A stretch of DNA of 64,000 bases from Ancylomarina euxina (GTDB lineage: Bacteria; Bacteroidota; Bacteroidia; Bacteroidales; Marinifilaceae). Each line of letters starts with the position of its first letter. The first letter of the stretch is position 1. The translations under genes and the position numbers were made by a program. The notes under the pieces were generated by a model. That model saw nothing but the letters and a program-made list of their open reading frames with translations. It ran no database searches and had not been told where the DNA came from. The stretch spans positions 124,001-188,000 of the forward strand of contig NZ_QQWG01000007.1 in NCBI RefSeq assembly GCF_003863355.1, written 5' to 3'. Positions 53,056 to 62,611 of the stretch are shown in pieces.

Positions 53056-53928
53056 ATGAAAATTGTAATTTTATCAAGAAACCCTAAACTATATTCTACC
53101 AGAAGACTAGTAGAGGCCGCAGAAGAAAAAGGACATGAAGTCTTAGTTGTTGATCATCTAAAATGCGTCATCGAACTTGAGAAAAAATCCCCTAGATTAT
53201 ACTACAACGGTATTTATTTAGACGATATTGATGCTATAATTCCAAGAATTGGAGCCTCGGTTACTTTCTATGGGACTGCTGTTGTTCGTCAATTCGAAAT
53301 GATGAATGTATTCTCGGCAGTTAAATCGCAAGCCTTGGTCAATTCAAGAGATAAATTAAGGAGTTTACAAATATTGGCCAGATCTGGCGTTGGTTTACCA
53401 AAAACAATATTTACAAATTATGCCAAAGATGTAGATCATGTAATTGACTCTGTAGGAGGAGCGCCCTTAGTTTTGAAATTACTAGAAGGCACACAAGGTT
53501 TAGGTGTTGTCTTAGCTGAAACTCAAAACGCAGCAAGTTCTGTTATTGAAGCTTTTAATGGATTAAAAGCCAGAGTTATTGCTCAGCAATATATCAAGGA
53601 AGCTGGAGGAGCTGACATCCGAGCATTTGTTGTAGATGGAGTCATCGTAGGCGCAATGAAAAGACAAGGTAAAGAGGGAGAATTCCGTTCTAATTTGCAC
53701 AGAGGTGGTAGTGCTAATATTATTGAATTAACTGATCAGGAAGAATTAACAGCAATTAAAGCAGCAAAAGCCATGGGGCTTGGTGTCGCTGGAGTTGACA
53801 TGTTACAATCAGCAAATGGACCTTTAGTTTTAGAAGTTAATTCATCTCCAGGTTTAGAAGGTATTGAAGCAGCAACAAAAAAAGATATAGCCAAAGAAAT
53901 TATAAAATATATCGAAAGAAATGTCTGA
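53056..53928 (+). CDS. rimK: RimK-family ATP-grasp amino acid ligase
   Basis: 290 residues. The N-terminal domain (about 1-95) and the ATP-grasp core are complete: [66 protein letters not shown] with the metal ligands E and N. E. coli RimK adds glutamates to the C-terminus of ribosomal protein bS6. The bS6 of this window ends in Lys rather than Glu, so the substrate may differ. It overlaps the deacylase gene by 8 bp. Confidence 0.9.
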   Translation: MKIVILSRNPKLYSTRRLVEAAEEKGHEVLVVDHLKCVIELEKKSPRLYYNGIYLDDIDAIIPRIGASVTFYGTAVVRQFEMMNVFSAVKSQALVNSRDKLRSLQILARSGVGLPKTIFTNYAKDVDHVIDSVGGAPLVLKLLEGTQGLGVVLAETQNAASSVIEAFNGLKARVIAQQYIKEAGGADIRAFVVDGVIVGAMKRQGKEGEFRSNLHRGGSANIIELTDQEELTAIKAAKAMGLGVAGVDMLQSANGPLVLEVNSSPGLEGIEAATKKDIAKEIIKYIERNV

Positions 53929-54874
53929 CAGTAAATTCATTATATTAGGCAGAGAAATTAAAAAAGGGGAAAGTGCTATTCTCGAAATGGATGTTGCAAA
54001 ACTCCATACGAGAAACAACTTAAGTATTCCTGTAATCATAGAGCGAGCTCCAATTGATGGGCCTGTTCTCCTGCTAATAGGTGGTGTACATGGTGATGAA
54101 ATAAATGGGGTTGCTATTGTAAGGGATATTATACGACGAAAATATAATAAACCTAAAATGGGCACTGTAATATGCATCCCTGTATTTAATGTATTTGGCT
54201 ATTTGAATCAACAGCGAGAATTCCCGGACGGTAGAGATTTAAACCGAGTTTTTCCAGGAACTGCAACGGGTTCATTAGCCAGTCAGTTTGCATATAAGTT
54301 CACTCAAGAAATAGCTCCTTTGGTTGACTATGTTTTGGACTTTCATACAGGCGGAGCAGGTCGTGAAAACTATCCCAATGTGAGATGTGATTTTAATAAC
54401 GAAACAACATTGAATCTTGCAAAATTATTTGGAGCAAAATTCATAATCGATTCCAATCATATTGCCAAATCCATAAGGGATTTAATTAATCGAATGGGTA
54501 AGACCATTTTATTGTTTGAAGGAGGAAAATCGCTTCAACTTGACAGAGAGGTGATTAACTGTGGTGTCAATGGAGCCCTAAACATCATGAAGCATTTAAA
54601 CATGCAGGAAGGTGAACTTAAGATTGATACAGATTATTTCTTATTGAAAAAGACCAAATGGTTACGCGCTCCTTACTCTGGAATGTTTGAATCTCTAGTA
54701 ACAAATGGAAGCAATATTAAACAAAAAACAGTTATTGGTAGAATTTACGATCCTTATGGTGAATTTGATAAAAATATAATTGCTCCTTTTGATTGTTGTA
54801 TCTATGGATTAAACACGGCTCCCATTGTTTATAAAGGTGATGCTATTTTTCACGTAAACGTTGAAACAAAATAA
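53921..54874 (+). CDS. succinylglutamate desuccinylase/aspartoacylase-family zinc hydrolase
   Basis: 317 residues. Zinc-binding motif HGDE in [18 protein letters not shown], later [13 protein letters not shown] and the third ligand His in [12 protein letters not shown]. The C-terminal part (about 230-317) is the biotinyl-like domain that often follows ([12 protein letters not shown]). It removes acyl groups from amino acids or peptides. In this trio it probably acts on the RimK product or on its substrate amino acid (inference). Last gene of the operon. Confidence 0.87.
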   Translation: MSDSKFIILGREIKKGESAILEMDVAKLHTRNNLSIPVIIERAPIDGPVLLLIGGVHGDEINGVAIVRDIIRRKYNKPKMGTVICIPVFNVFGYLNQQREFPDGRDLNRVFPGTATGSLASQFAYKFTQEIAPLVDYVLDFHTGGAGRENYPNVRCDFNNETTLNLAKLFGAKFIIDSNHIAKSIRDLINRMGKTILLFEGGKSLQLDREVINCGVNGALNIMKHLNMQEGELKIDTDYFLLKKTKWLRAPYSGMFESLVTNGSNIKQKTVIGRIYDPYGEFDKNIIAPFDCCIYGLNTAPIVYKGDAIFHVNVETK

Positions 54875-55373
54875 ATTGAATTTCAAGCTAAATTTGAGAT
54901 AGCAAACAGCCAGATCATTAGCCCGATTTTATGATCAAACATTATTGTTTGTGAACTGCACTGGTTCTCGATTAGTTTCGCTTGTATTAAGTTCCTTTAG
55001 TCTAAAAATAAAGACACTCTAAAATCGTGCGTTAGCAAAAAGTAAGTATTATTAATCCAACACTGCCAGGATAAAAGAGACTTTACAAGAACGGATAACA
55101 CTGATGAACAAAAAAGTAAAATCAATCAAGAAATAGCTGATGCAATTCAGCAAAGTAATAATCCTCGTGAGTTCATTCTTAGGAGGATTTTTTTAGGAAT
55201 ACTGCAAACTAACTGTAAAAAATACTAGACTCGTTTTCTTAGGTTTGTTTCATATCATAATAAGATACTACTCCCTCCTCTAATATAGTAGTGTAACAAA
55301 ACCTTTTATAAAGATATTGGAGAAATAATATTGATATGATATTTACGTTAGTCAGAATTTAATAATGATAGAT
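54875..55373. other. intergenic region with a terminator-like hairpin
   Basis: About 490 bp. An open plus-strand stretch (about 55060-55227) without start codon ends near the hairpin at 55160; it may be the tail of a lost gene. No family recognised. Confidence 0.4.
55160..55194 (+). terminator. terminator-like hairpin
   Basis: AATCCTC (55160-55166) and GAGGATT (55183-55189) with a 16-nt loop, followed by Ts. Confidence 0.55.
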
Positions 55374-56021
55374 ATGAAACAAATAAAAACAACCTTGCTT
55401 ACCCTATTAGTAGCATTATTTATAATCGCATGTAAGAACGAACAAGGAAAATCTAACACAGAAAAAAGAGGAATTGAGGAAACTTCAAGTGTAAAGAATT
55501 CTATTCAGGAAGGACAAAAGACTATTTTTCAAAAAACATTGACATTACAAAACATATCTTTTGACATAAAAACTTATAGAGAAGGATCTATTAGTCAGCT
55601 TTCAATTCAACCCAAAGGCTTGGAAATAGATAATCGGAAAAATGTACATGAAATAGATGGAAAAGTTGTTAATGCCGAAATTGAAGATTTAAATTCAGAT
55701 GGATTTCCTGAAATCTTGATTTATACAGTGTCTGCAGGTAGCGGTAGTTATGGAAATGTGATTGGATATTCTGTAAATAGTGGAAAGTCCATAAATCAAA
55801 TTTACTTCCCCGAACTATCCGAAACTAAAGAAGCCAGTATTGGCTATATGGGGCACGATGAATTTGCTATTGTAGAGACTAGTTTAGTACGAAGATTTCC
55901 AATTTACAAGGATGAAAACACAAATAACAATCCAACAGGAGGTACTCGCCAAATACAATACAAACTAAAAGATGGTGAAGCATCGAGATTATTTGTAATA
56001 GATAAAATCAGTGAGTATTAA
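55374..56021 (+). CDS. PliI-family I-type lysozyme inhibitor, lipoprotein
   Basis: 215 residues from the ATG at 55374, with lipobox IIAC giving lipid-modified C20; an upstream ATG at 55365 adds three residues. The core has DLNSDGFPEILIYTVSAGSGSYG, the PliI hallmark with the inhibitory loop SGSYGNV, and LVRRFPIYK, NPTGGTRQIQYKL at the end. PliI proteins block invertebrate (I-type) lysozymes at the cell surface, so the cell may meet animal hosts or grazers. It stands alone. Confidence 0.78.
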   Translation: MKQIKTTLLTLLVALFIIACKNEQGKSNTEKRGIEETSSVKNSIQEGQKTIFQKTLTLQNISFDIKTYREGSISQLSIQPKGLEIDNRKNVHEIDGKVVNAEIEDLNSDGFPEILIYTVSAGSGSYGNVIGYSVNSGKSINQIYFPELSETKEASIGYMGHDEFAIVETSLVRRFPIYKDENTNNNPTGGTRQIQYKLKDGEASRLFVIDKISEY

Positions 56022-56262
56022 TAAAAACTATGGCCAAAATGGGCTTATTTAACATAAGTGTATAGTGGGTTGTCGAAGGTTTTGTACTTATAGTAAGCAA
56101 GGGCAAGTCAAGTTTCTGATAATCATAATCTTTAAATATCTAGCTTGTCTTTTTATAATATTTGTAACAGAAATCAACTAATGCGCTTCCAGACCATAGC
56201 GCCATCCCTTAGGCTAGGTAACCGAACAGAATTACAATAACAAAAGAGAAAAAAAAGATTCA

Positions 56263-56850
56263 ATGACAATTGAAATAAAAACACACGAAAGAAAGTTGTT
56301 CACAAATATTGACTACTCAGAAAAGACCTTAAGAGATAGAGAATTTTATAAATGTAAATTTGTGGCCTGTATTTTCGTAAGAAGTGATCTTATTGGTAAC
56401 AGTTTTGAAGATTGTACTTTTGAAAATTGCGACTTTTCGATGACGAAAGTTCAAGGAGCCGGTTTTAGGAATGCGACCTTTAAAGAATGTAAGATTTTAG
56501 GTGTTGATTTTTCGGAGTGTAACAAATTCATGTTCTCCTTCTCATTTTATAATTGTCATTTGGATTATTCTACCGTTTATGGCACAAGGTTGATGAAAAC
56601 AAAATTTGATAAATGCTCTTTGAAGGAGACTGATTTTACTGAAGTCAATTTATCTGCTTCCATATTTTCGGACTGTGACTTAAGCAATGCCGTATTTTTA
56701 AATACCATACTGGAAAAGGTGGATTTTAGAACTGCAAAAAACTATTCGATAGATGCTGAATCTAATAAATTAAAGAAAGCCAAATTCTCAGCATTCAATA
56801 TTGAAGGTTTACTACATAAATACCAATTAGATATCGATTATAGCTCTTAA
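56263..56850 (+). CDS. pentapeptide-repeat protein
   Basis: 195 residues. From about residue 25 to 165 there are tandem pentapeptides with central Phe/Leu (FEDCTFENCDFSMTKVQGAG, then FRNATFKECKILGVDFSEC), predicting a four-sided right-handed beta helix. The size and layout resemble Qnr/McbG proteins that protect DNA gyrase. Without the diagnostic loops, the function cannot be decided. It is monocistronic. Confidence 0.82.
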   Translation: MTIEIKTHERKLFTNIDYSEKTLRDREFYKCKFVACIFVRSDLIGNSFEDCTFENCDFSMTKVQGAGFRNATFKECKILGVDFSECNKFMFSFSFYNCHLDYSTVYGTRLMKTKFDKCSLKETDFTEVNLSASIFSDCDLSNAVFLNTILEKVDFRTAKNYSIDAESNKLKKAKFSAFNIEGLLHKYQLDIDYSS

Positions 56851-56923
56851 ACTTTATTTCATCTAAAACTTAAATCACCCACGCTGGTGCGCGATTGTAT
56901 TGCGTTCCTTTATTTATCATACA

Positions 56924-56944
56924 CCACACGATATAATCGTGTGG
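56924..56944. repeat. perfect 9-bp inverted repeat, possible mobile-repeat fragment
   Basis: CCACACGAT-ATA-ATCGTGTGG. No T run follows. It lies in a 250-bp segment (56880-56950) that is richer in GC than its surroundings (GCTGGTGCGCGATTG), suggesting a foreign piece such as a REP- or IS200-like end. Confidence 0.45.
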
Positions 56945-57107
56945 CAGCAAAGAGTCGTGATTTCAAGCCAAAAGTTAAATCAATTAAGAAGAATCTAATT
57001 CAAATCTGCTTACCAAAAAAACTCGTAAATTCACACTTATATGCTTTTTTGTTATTAAATTGGTTAGATGGAAAGTATCTCTATAAAAATCACAAACCTA
57101 AAGTCGT

Positions 57108-58145
57108 ATGGCCAAGAAAAAAATAAAACGAATTCTCAGAATAGTATTTATTATGGCAAGTATATCCTCCCTGTTCTTTGTACCATGGCTTTTGGTAAAG
57201 GCGTGGATGCTTCCACTACCAAATACGGTTCAAGAACAGCTAGATGAGGCCATTGGTCATGGATTTGACGGAATGATTGTTTATGTAGACCAAGCAGGTA
57301 AACCACCTCAGTATTTTGCTTCCGGCTGGCACGATCGAGAATCAAAGATACCTGCCAAACCTCAAGCCCTATTTAAGATTGCCAGCATCAGCAAGCTATA
57401 TGATGCTGTGGCTGTCACCAAATTAGTAAGTGATGAACGTCTTTCTTTGGATAAAACAATCGCCGATTATTTACCGGAGCTTCAAGGAAGAATTGAAAAC
57501 GCTGATAAAATTACCCTGAGATTGATGATACAGCATAGAAGTGGCATTCCCAATTTTACGGACGCTCCGAATTTTTGGGCAGCTCCAACAGAGACCTATA
57601 AAGAAAGTCTTGCATTGATTCTGGATAAGCCAGCCAACTTTGATCCTGGTAAAGATTATGAATACTGTAATACGAATTACCTCTTGATCAACAGGATAAT
57701 GGATAATGAACTAGCTTATGGGAACTTTAAATTCATTCGGGAAGAAATTCTAATGCCGCTAAATCTTAACAACACCTTCGGTTCGCTAAGTGAAGTGAAT
57801 ATAGACGATGTGATGAGTGGCTATCATGTAGGACATCCCTTTGATTTAAAGACTGACGAACATGGTATGTTGGCTACAGCAGAAGACGTGGGGACTTTCC
57901 TAAGGGCATTGAACGATGGCTCATTGTTTGAACCAAGAGAACAGGAAATTTATGCTTCCATATATAAGTATGAACATGCAGGTTGGGTTCCGGGATACCA
58001 AAGTTTTGCAAAATATCACAAAGACCTTGATGCTGTTATTATTGAGTTCTACAGTACAACTGATCCTAAACTGTACAATTGGAACTTATCAGAAATCATC
58101 AATAATAGAATTGTTAAAATACTGAAAAGGCAAAAAAGCTCATAA
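57108..58145 (+). CDS. membrane-anchored serine hydrolase (class C beta-lactamase/DD-peptidase family)
   Basis: 345 residues. An N-terminal helix (about 10-32) anchors it. The SxxK nucleophile motif is in FKIASISKLYDA, the YxN motif in YEYCNTNYLL, and the third motif is probably HAG in YEHAGWVPGYQS. MIQHRSGIPNFTDAP is typical of the family. It could be a peptidase or esterase acting outside the membrane; resistance to beta-lactams cannot be deduced. Two terminators follow. Confidence 0.85.
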   Translation: MAKKKIKRILRIVFIMASISSLFFVPWLLVKAWMLPLPNTVQEQLDEAIGHGFDGMIVYVDQAGKPPQYFASGWHDRESKIPAKPQALFKIASISKLYDAVAVTKLVSDERLSLDKTIADYLPELQGRIENADKITLRLMIQHRSGIPNFTDAPNFWAAPTETYKESLALILDKPANFDPGKDYEYCNTNYLLINRIMDNELAYGNFKFIREEILMPLNLNNTFGSLSEVNIDDVMSGYHVGHPFDLKTDEHGMLATAEDVGTFLRALNDGSLFEPREQEIYASIYKYEHAGWVPGYQSFAKYHKDLDAVIIEFYSTTDPKLYNWNLSEIINNRIVKILKRQKSS

Positions 58146-58199
58146 CAATGAATAAAAGGCATTAAAACGTCCTCTATACTAACTCTTAAAACTCAAAAT

Positions 58200-58235
58200 A
58201 AAAGGGCTGACTCCTCTGTTGAATTAGCCTTTTTC
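58200..58235 (+). terminator. terminator of the serine hydrolase gene
   Basis: AAAAGGGCT and TAGCCTTTTT pair around a roughly 15-nt loop; T-rich sequence follows. Confidence 0.65.
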
Positions 58236-58265
58236 TTTATAGATGTAGCCAAAGCTGGTGAAACA

Positions 58266-58298
58266 AAAAAGGTGGAATCAATTAAGAATCCACCTTTT
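58266..58298. terminator. bidirectional terminator between convergent genes
   Basis: AAAAGGTGGA and TCCACCTTTT (58289-58298) around a 12-nt loop. T tracts exist in both directions. Confidence 0.8.
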
Positions 58299-58397
58299 CC
58301 TATATCTAAATTGAATAAGCTCAAATGTAATAAGCACTCAAAACCAGCCAAACCATTTAATCCTCTTTACACTGAATACTTATCCAATTCTAAATTT

Positions 58398-60059
58398 CTA
58401 CCAGAACAAAGTATATAGAGCAACCAAAACGATGATAATCGCATAGGATACAATATTAAATGTTTTACCTGTTCTGAATGTCTCTCTGCTTATTTCAATT
58501 CCTTTAGAATCATCAGCACCTTTACTCTGCATGTAACTCACAAGCGCTATTATTGCCATTGAAATAAGACAGGTTATTCCCATTTGATCAAGAAAAGGAA
58601 ATGATGGAAACAGACCTTCTAAAGCCGAACCTTCAACCCAACCTTTAGGTCCAATCTTTAAAAACATAGCGATTGGAATAGAAGACAGAATACCGACAAT
58701 AGCCGCTCTATTAGTCGCTTTTTTCCAGAATAGACCTAACAAGAAAACGGCAAGTATTCCTGGACTCACAACACCTGAATACTCCTGAATAAACTGAAAA
58801 GCCTGATCTAAGCCTGCAAGTTGTGGTGCTATACAACAAGCAATAACCAAAGCTCCTGCTGCTGACAAACGCCCCACATTCACGGTTCTTTTATCAGAAG
58901 CTTTAGGATTGAAATAAGGCTTGTAAATATCCATTGTGAAAATAGTTGAGGTTGAATTCAACATAGATGCCAGAGAAGAAACAATAGCCGCTGCTAAGGC
59001 TGCAAAAGCCACACCTTTTAAACCACTAGGTAAGAACTGTAACAACCAGGGATAAGCTTTATCAGCAGCTTCCAATGTTGGCATATTATTTTGAGCGGCA
59101 TCACCCAGGCGAGCCATAATCGTTGGATCATTCACCATCACATAAGCTGCTATACCAGGAATAACCACAATAAGTGGAATAATCAACTTTAAAATACCCG
59201 CAAACACGATTCCTCTTTGAGATTCCTTCAATGATTTTGCAGCAAGCGTTCTTTGAATGATATACTGGTTGAATCCCCAATAATAAAGATTTGCAACCCA
59301 CATACCACCAATCAATACACCGATACCCGGAAGATTCACATATTGGGTATGCGCCTCATCCAAAATCATATGAAAACTATCGGGTGCAGCTTCGTATATA
59401 TGTTGAAAACCAGCCCAAACACCTTCGCCTCCTGAAACGTGATTCAATGCCAAATAAGTGGTTACCAATCCCCCTAAAGTTAGGAAGACAACCTGAACAA
59501 CATCGGTCCAGGCCACCGCAGATAAGCCCCCATAAAGAGAATAAGATGCTGCAAAAAGGGCTAAGCCAAAGATTCCATATATCATAGGAATCCCCATGAT
59601 GGTTTCCATAGCCAAGGCGCCCAAATAAAGTACCGATGTTAGATTTACAAACACATAGAGTGCAATCCAGAAAACAGCTAAAATGGTTTTCAGATTGGTT
59701 GAGTAACGCTGCTCAACAAATTGAGGAATGGTATACAAGCCTTTTTCAATGAAAATGGGAAGGAAAAATTTACCCACAATGATCAGAGTAATCGCAGCCA
59801 TCCACTCATAGGAGGCAATGGCTAAACCAATAGCAAAACCAGATCCTGACATGCCAATAAATTGTTCTGCCGAAATATTAGCCGCAATTAAAGAGGCACC
59901 AATGGCCCACCAGGGTAATGATTTACTGGCTAAAAAATAATCATCAGCATTTTTCTGATGCCCTTCTTTATCGCGGGATACCCACAGACCTACGCCAATA
60001 ATAACAATTCCATAAATAATGAAAATCGCGTAATCCAGAAATGAAAATGTATTCTCCAT
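58398..60059 (-). CDS. sodium/sugar symporter (SGLT-type)
   Basis: 553 residues with about 14 helices. WWAIGASLIAANISAEQFIGMSGSGFA is the SGLT Na+/sugar core (quoted in part as AANISAEQFIGMSGSGFA). Further marks are LYGGLSAVAWTDVVQ and LASMLNSTSTIFTMDIY. It is encoded with galT and galK, so galactose or a galactoside is the probable substrate. It is the last gene of the minus-strand gal cluster; galT lies 96 bp upstream. Confidence 0.9.
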   Translation of the reverse strand: MENTFSFLDYAIFIIYGIVIIGVGLWVSRDKEGHQKNADDYFLASKSLPWWAIGASLIAANISAEQFIGMSGSGFAIGLAIASYEWMAAITLIIVGKFFLPIFIEKGLYTIPQFVEQRYSTNLKTILAVFWIALYVFVNLTSVLYLGALAMETIMGIPMIYGIFGLALFAASYSLYGGLSAVAWTDVVQVVFLTLGGLVTTYLALNHVSGGEGVWAGFQHIYEAAPDSFHMILDEAHTQYVNLPGIGVLIGGMWVANLYYWGFNQYIIQRTLAAKSLKESQRGIVFAGILKLIIPLIVVIPGIAAYVMVNDPTIMARLGDAAQNNMPTLEAADKAYPWLLQFLPSGLKGVAFAALAAAIVSSLASMLNSTSTIFTMDIYKPYFNPKASDKRTVNVGRLSAAGALVIACCIAPQLAGLDQAFQFIQEYSGVVSPGILAVFLLGLFWKKATNRAAIVGILSSIPIAMFLKIGPKGWVEGSALEGLFPSFPFLDQMGITCLISMAIIALVSYMQSKGADDSKGIEISRETFRTGKTFNIVSYAIIIVLVALYTLFW

Positions 60060-60155
60060 ACTCTTATATTTTGAACTTTAATTTAAATATCAATTCAATA
60101 CTTGATTTAAACTCAGCCATAAATTTAACATTTACGACAAATATTAAATAGTTTA

Positions 60156-61199
60156 TTAGCCTTTATAATGTTCCTTAGGCAACATTCTTAATCGTTCCGC
60201 ACTGGTTTCAGGTGTGATATCTCGTTGAGGGTTGCCTAACATTTCATAACCTACCATAAACTTCTTAACCGTTGCTGATCTCAACAATGGTGGATAAAAA
60301 TGCATATGCAAGTGCCATTCCGGGTGCTCTTCGCCATCGGTAGGTGCTTGGTGAATACCTGCAGAATAAGGGAAAGACACTTCAAATAGATTGTCGTATC
60401 GAATGGTCAAATCGCGATAAATGGCAGCCAGAGCTGTTTTTTCATCTTCACTCATTTGACCCAAATGCTGAATGGCTCTTTGGGAAATAATCATGCATTC
60501 AAAAGGCCAAGTTGCCCAATAGGGAACCAAAGCAACAAAATGATCATTCTCTATCAATATTCGATCTTCCTTATCCAATTCTTTCACCAGATAATCTGCG
60601 AGCAATGTTTTTCCATGCTTGTCGAAATAAGCTTTAAACCTAAGCGATTCTTTTGCTGGCTCGTCAGGTACTGAAGATTGCGCCCAAATTTGACCGTGAG
60701 GATGTGGATTACTACAACCCATCACTGAGCCTTTATTCTCAAATATCTGAACGTAATTGATTTCTGATCGACTTCCCAAATCAAGGTATTGTTCCTGCCA
60801 CAAGTCCACGACTTTTTTTACTGCAACAACGTCCATTTGTGGGATGGTTAAATCGTGACGTGGCGAAAAACAAATCACACGGCAAATACCTTGTTCACTT
60901 TCTGCACGAAACAAATCGTCTTCATTCACACCTCCTTTGAGTGCATCTAAGTTTAAGGCAGCAAAATCGTTGGTAAACACATAGGTTCCATCATAAGAGG
61001 GATTCTTCTCGCCTCCTATTCGATCGTTGCCCGGACACAGGTAACATTCAGGATCGTGCTCAGGACGTTTTTCTTCCGCAACTTTCTCAAGCTGTCCTTG
61101 CCAGGGTCTCTTGGCACGATGAGGTGACACTAAAACCCACTCCCCTGTTAAAGGATTATATCTTCGGTGAGGATGATCCTCCATATTAAATTCTGACAT
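60156..61199 (-). CDS. galT: UDP-glucose--hexose-1-phosphate uridylyltransferase
   Basis: 347 residues. The nucleophile His lies in [20 protein letters not shown] (about 52-58) supplies zinc ligands; [21 protein letters not shown] and [12 protein letters not shown] are conserved. The enzyme exchanges UDP-glucose and galactose-1-phosphate in the Leloir pathway. The ATG at 61184 is an alternative start five codons inside. It lies between galK and the symporter. Confidence 0.93.
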   Translation of the reverse strand: MSEFNMEDHPHRRYNPLTGEWVLVSPHRAKRPWQGQLEKVAEEKRPEHDPECYLCPGNDRIGGEKNPSYDGTYVFTNDFAALNLDALKGGVNEDDLFRAESEQGICRVICFSPRHDLTIPQMDVVAVKKVVDLWQEQYLDLGSRSEINYVQIFENKGSVMGCSNPHPHGQIWAQSSVPDEPAKESLRFKAYFDKHGKTLLADYLVKELDKEDRILIENDHFVALVPYWATWPFECMIISQRAIQHLGQMSEDEKTALAAIYRDLTIRYDNLFEVSFPYSAGIHQAPTDGEEHPEWHLHMHFYPPLLRSATVKKFMVGYEMLGNPQRDITPETSAERLRMLPKEHYKG

Positions 61200-61227
61200 A
61201 TTATTGCTTCTCTTTTTTCGCTTATAG

Positions 61228-61253
61228 GTAATCGGTTGTTGGTTGTCGATTAC
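61228..61253. repeat. short inverted repeat with GGTTGT words in the galK-galT gap
   Basis: GTAATCG and CGATTAC (61228-61234, 61247-61253) frame repeated GGTTGT words. It may be a processing hairpin or a low-complexity repeat common in this phylum. Confidence 0.35.
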
Positions 61254-61328
61254 GGTTGTGGTTTTCGATAACTAATAACTGATATTTTCTTCATCACATC
61301 ATCGCATCAACATATTACCTTAACAACT

Positions 61329-62483
61329 TTATTCAAGCCTTCTTGCACCATCTCCAATTTCAGCCACATAGAAATCGGGCTCCAGGCCTACTCTTTTCTT
61401 ATAATTTTCACCAACCGTTTTAATAAAGGTTTCAACTGCCTCATCTTTAACAAGACTTACGGTGCAACCTCCAAATCCAGCTCCGGTCATTCTTGATCCC
61501 AAAACACCATCAATCTTTCGAGCTTCTTCAACCATGGTATCCAATTCGAGGCCTGTCACTTCATAATCGTCACGAAGTGAATCATGAGAAGCATTCATCA
61601 AAAGACCAAAGGTTTCAAGTTGCCCCTGTTTTAATGCATCAATCGCCTTAAATACACGTTGATTTTCTGTAACAACATGCTTTGCTCTGCGTCTTACGAC
61701 CTCATTGCTTAATAAAGATTCGAGATTCCTGAACGCCTTGTTATTGAGTTCACACAAGAAATCAATTTTCTGTTTTCTACTAATTAATTCAACAGCAAGC
61801 TCACATTCAGCTCGCCTTTCATTATACTTTGAGTCGGCCAGTCCCCTTTGCTTATTAGTATTTCCAATCACAAGCTTATAACCATCCATTTTAAGCGGTA
61901 CAACATCAAACTCCAGCGTATCACAATTCAGGGCTAGAACATGATTTTTAACGCCCATACCAATGGCAAACTGATCCATGATACCACAATTGACACCCAC
62001 AAAATCATTTTCAGCTTTTTGTGACATCTTCACGAGTTCAATTTGTTCTAAAGCCGCTGCTGCCAATTCATTAAAGGCAACCGACATCACCAACTCAACT
62101 GAGGCAGATGATGACAAGCCCGCACCATTGGGAATATTACCAGAAAACAAGAGTTCCATACCTTTGGACTTAAAGCCTCTCTTCTGAAACTGATCCAAAA
62201 CACCCATCGGGTACTTCACCCATTCCTTATTTCCTCTTTTAATCTGATCAGTGGTAATTCTAGTCTTATATTCGAAATTCTCGCTGGCAAAGAAAATGGA
62301 ATCATCTTCCCTTTCCCTTAAAATCAGATAAGTGCCATGAGTCAATGCGCAAGGAAAAACCCATCCCCCATTATAATCGACATGCTCACCGATTAGATTC
62401 ACCCGCCCTGGGGCGAAATATATTTTACAATCTCCTTCTCCGTAGAGATCAAAGAACTGTTCTTTCAACTTTTGCATATTCAT
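61329..62483 (-). CDS. galK: galactokinase
   Basis: 384 residues of the GHMP kinase family. GRVNLIGEHVDYNGG is the galactokinase signature, GAGLSSSASVEL the ATP loop and SRMTGAGFGGCTVSL the third motif; the catalytic Asp is expected in CGIMDQFAI. It phosphorylates galactose at C1. First gene of the galK-galT-symporter unit. Its upstream region has a candidate promoter and a repeated operator-like motif. Confidence 0.94.
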   Translation of the reverse strand: MNMQKLKEQFFDLYGEGDCKIYFAPGRVNLIGEHVDYNGGWVFPCALTHGTYLILREREDDSIFFASENFEYKTRITTDQIKRGNKEWVKYPMGVLDQFQKRGFKSKGMELLFSGNIPNGAGLSSSASVELVMSVAFNELAAAALEQIELVKMSQKAENDFVGVNCGIMDQFAIGMGVKNHVLALNCDTLEFDVVPLKMDGYKLVIGNTNKQRGLADSKYNERRAECELAVELISRKQKIDFLCELNNKAFRNLESLLSNEVVRRRAKHVVTENQRVFKAIDALKQGQLETFGLLMNASHDSLRDDYEVTGLELDTMVEEARKIDGVLGSRMTGAGFGGCTVSLVKDEAVETFIKTVGENYKKRVGLEPDFYVAEIGDGARRLE

Positions 62484-62494
62484 AATTAATCAAA

Positions 62495-62514
62495 CTGGTT
62501 GGTACTGGTCGGTA
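62495..62514. promoter_or_regulatory. candidate gal operator upstream of galK
   Basis: Two direct copies, CTGGTTGGTA and CTGGTCGGTA, just before the galK start. TACTGGT also occurs in the palindrome at 63703, so both may bind the GntR-type regulator. Confidence 0.5.
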
Positions 62515-62539
62515 AATATACAGATACTTTTCACCTTTC

Positions 62540-62547
62540 CAAAACTA
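62540..62547 (-). promoter_or_regulatory. candidate galK -7 element
   Basis: Minus-strand TAGTTTTG fits TAnnTTTG. The -33 region overlaps the terminator of the regulator gene. It predicts a start just upstream of the operator-like repeats. Confidence 0.45.
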
Positions 62548-62563
62548 TTACTTTAAGCTCTAA

Positions 62564-62597
62564 CAAAAAAAGGCGAATCAAATGATTCGCCTTTTCA
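62564..62597 (-). terminator. terminator of the gntR gene
   Basis: AAAAGGCGAATC and GATTCGCCTTTT pair perfectly around AAAT; on the minus strand Ts follow. Confidence 0.88.
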
Positions 62598-62611
62598 AAA
62601 CTTTAAGAAAA

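Noticed and set aside
55060-55227. Open stretch encoding a charged helical sequence before a hairpin
   Set aside because: No start codon in frame and upstream stops; it may be a gene tail, but this cannot be supported.
56887-57126. 79-codon plus-strand frame overlapping the serine hydrolase start
   Set aside because: It runs through the hairpin repeat and overlaps a well-supported gene start; no family resemblance.
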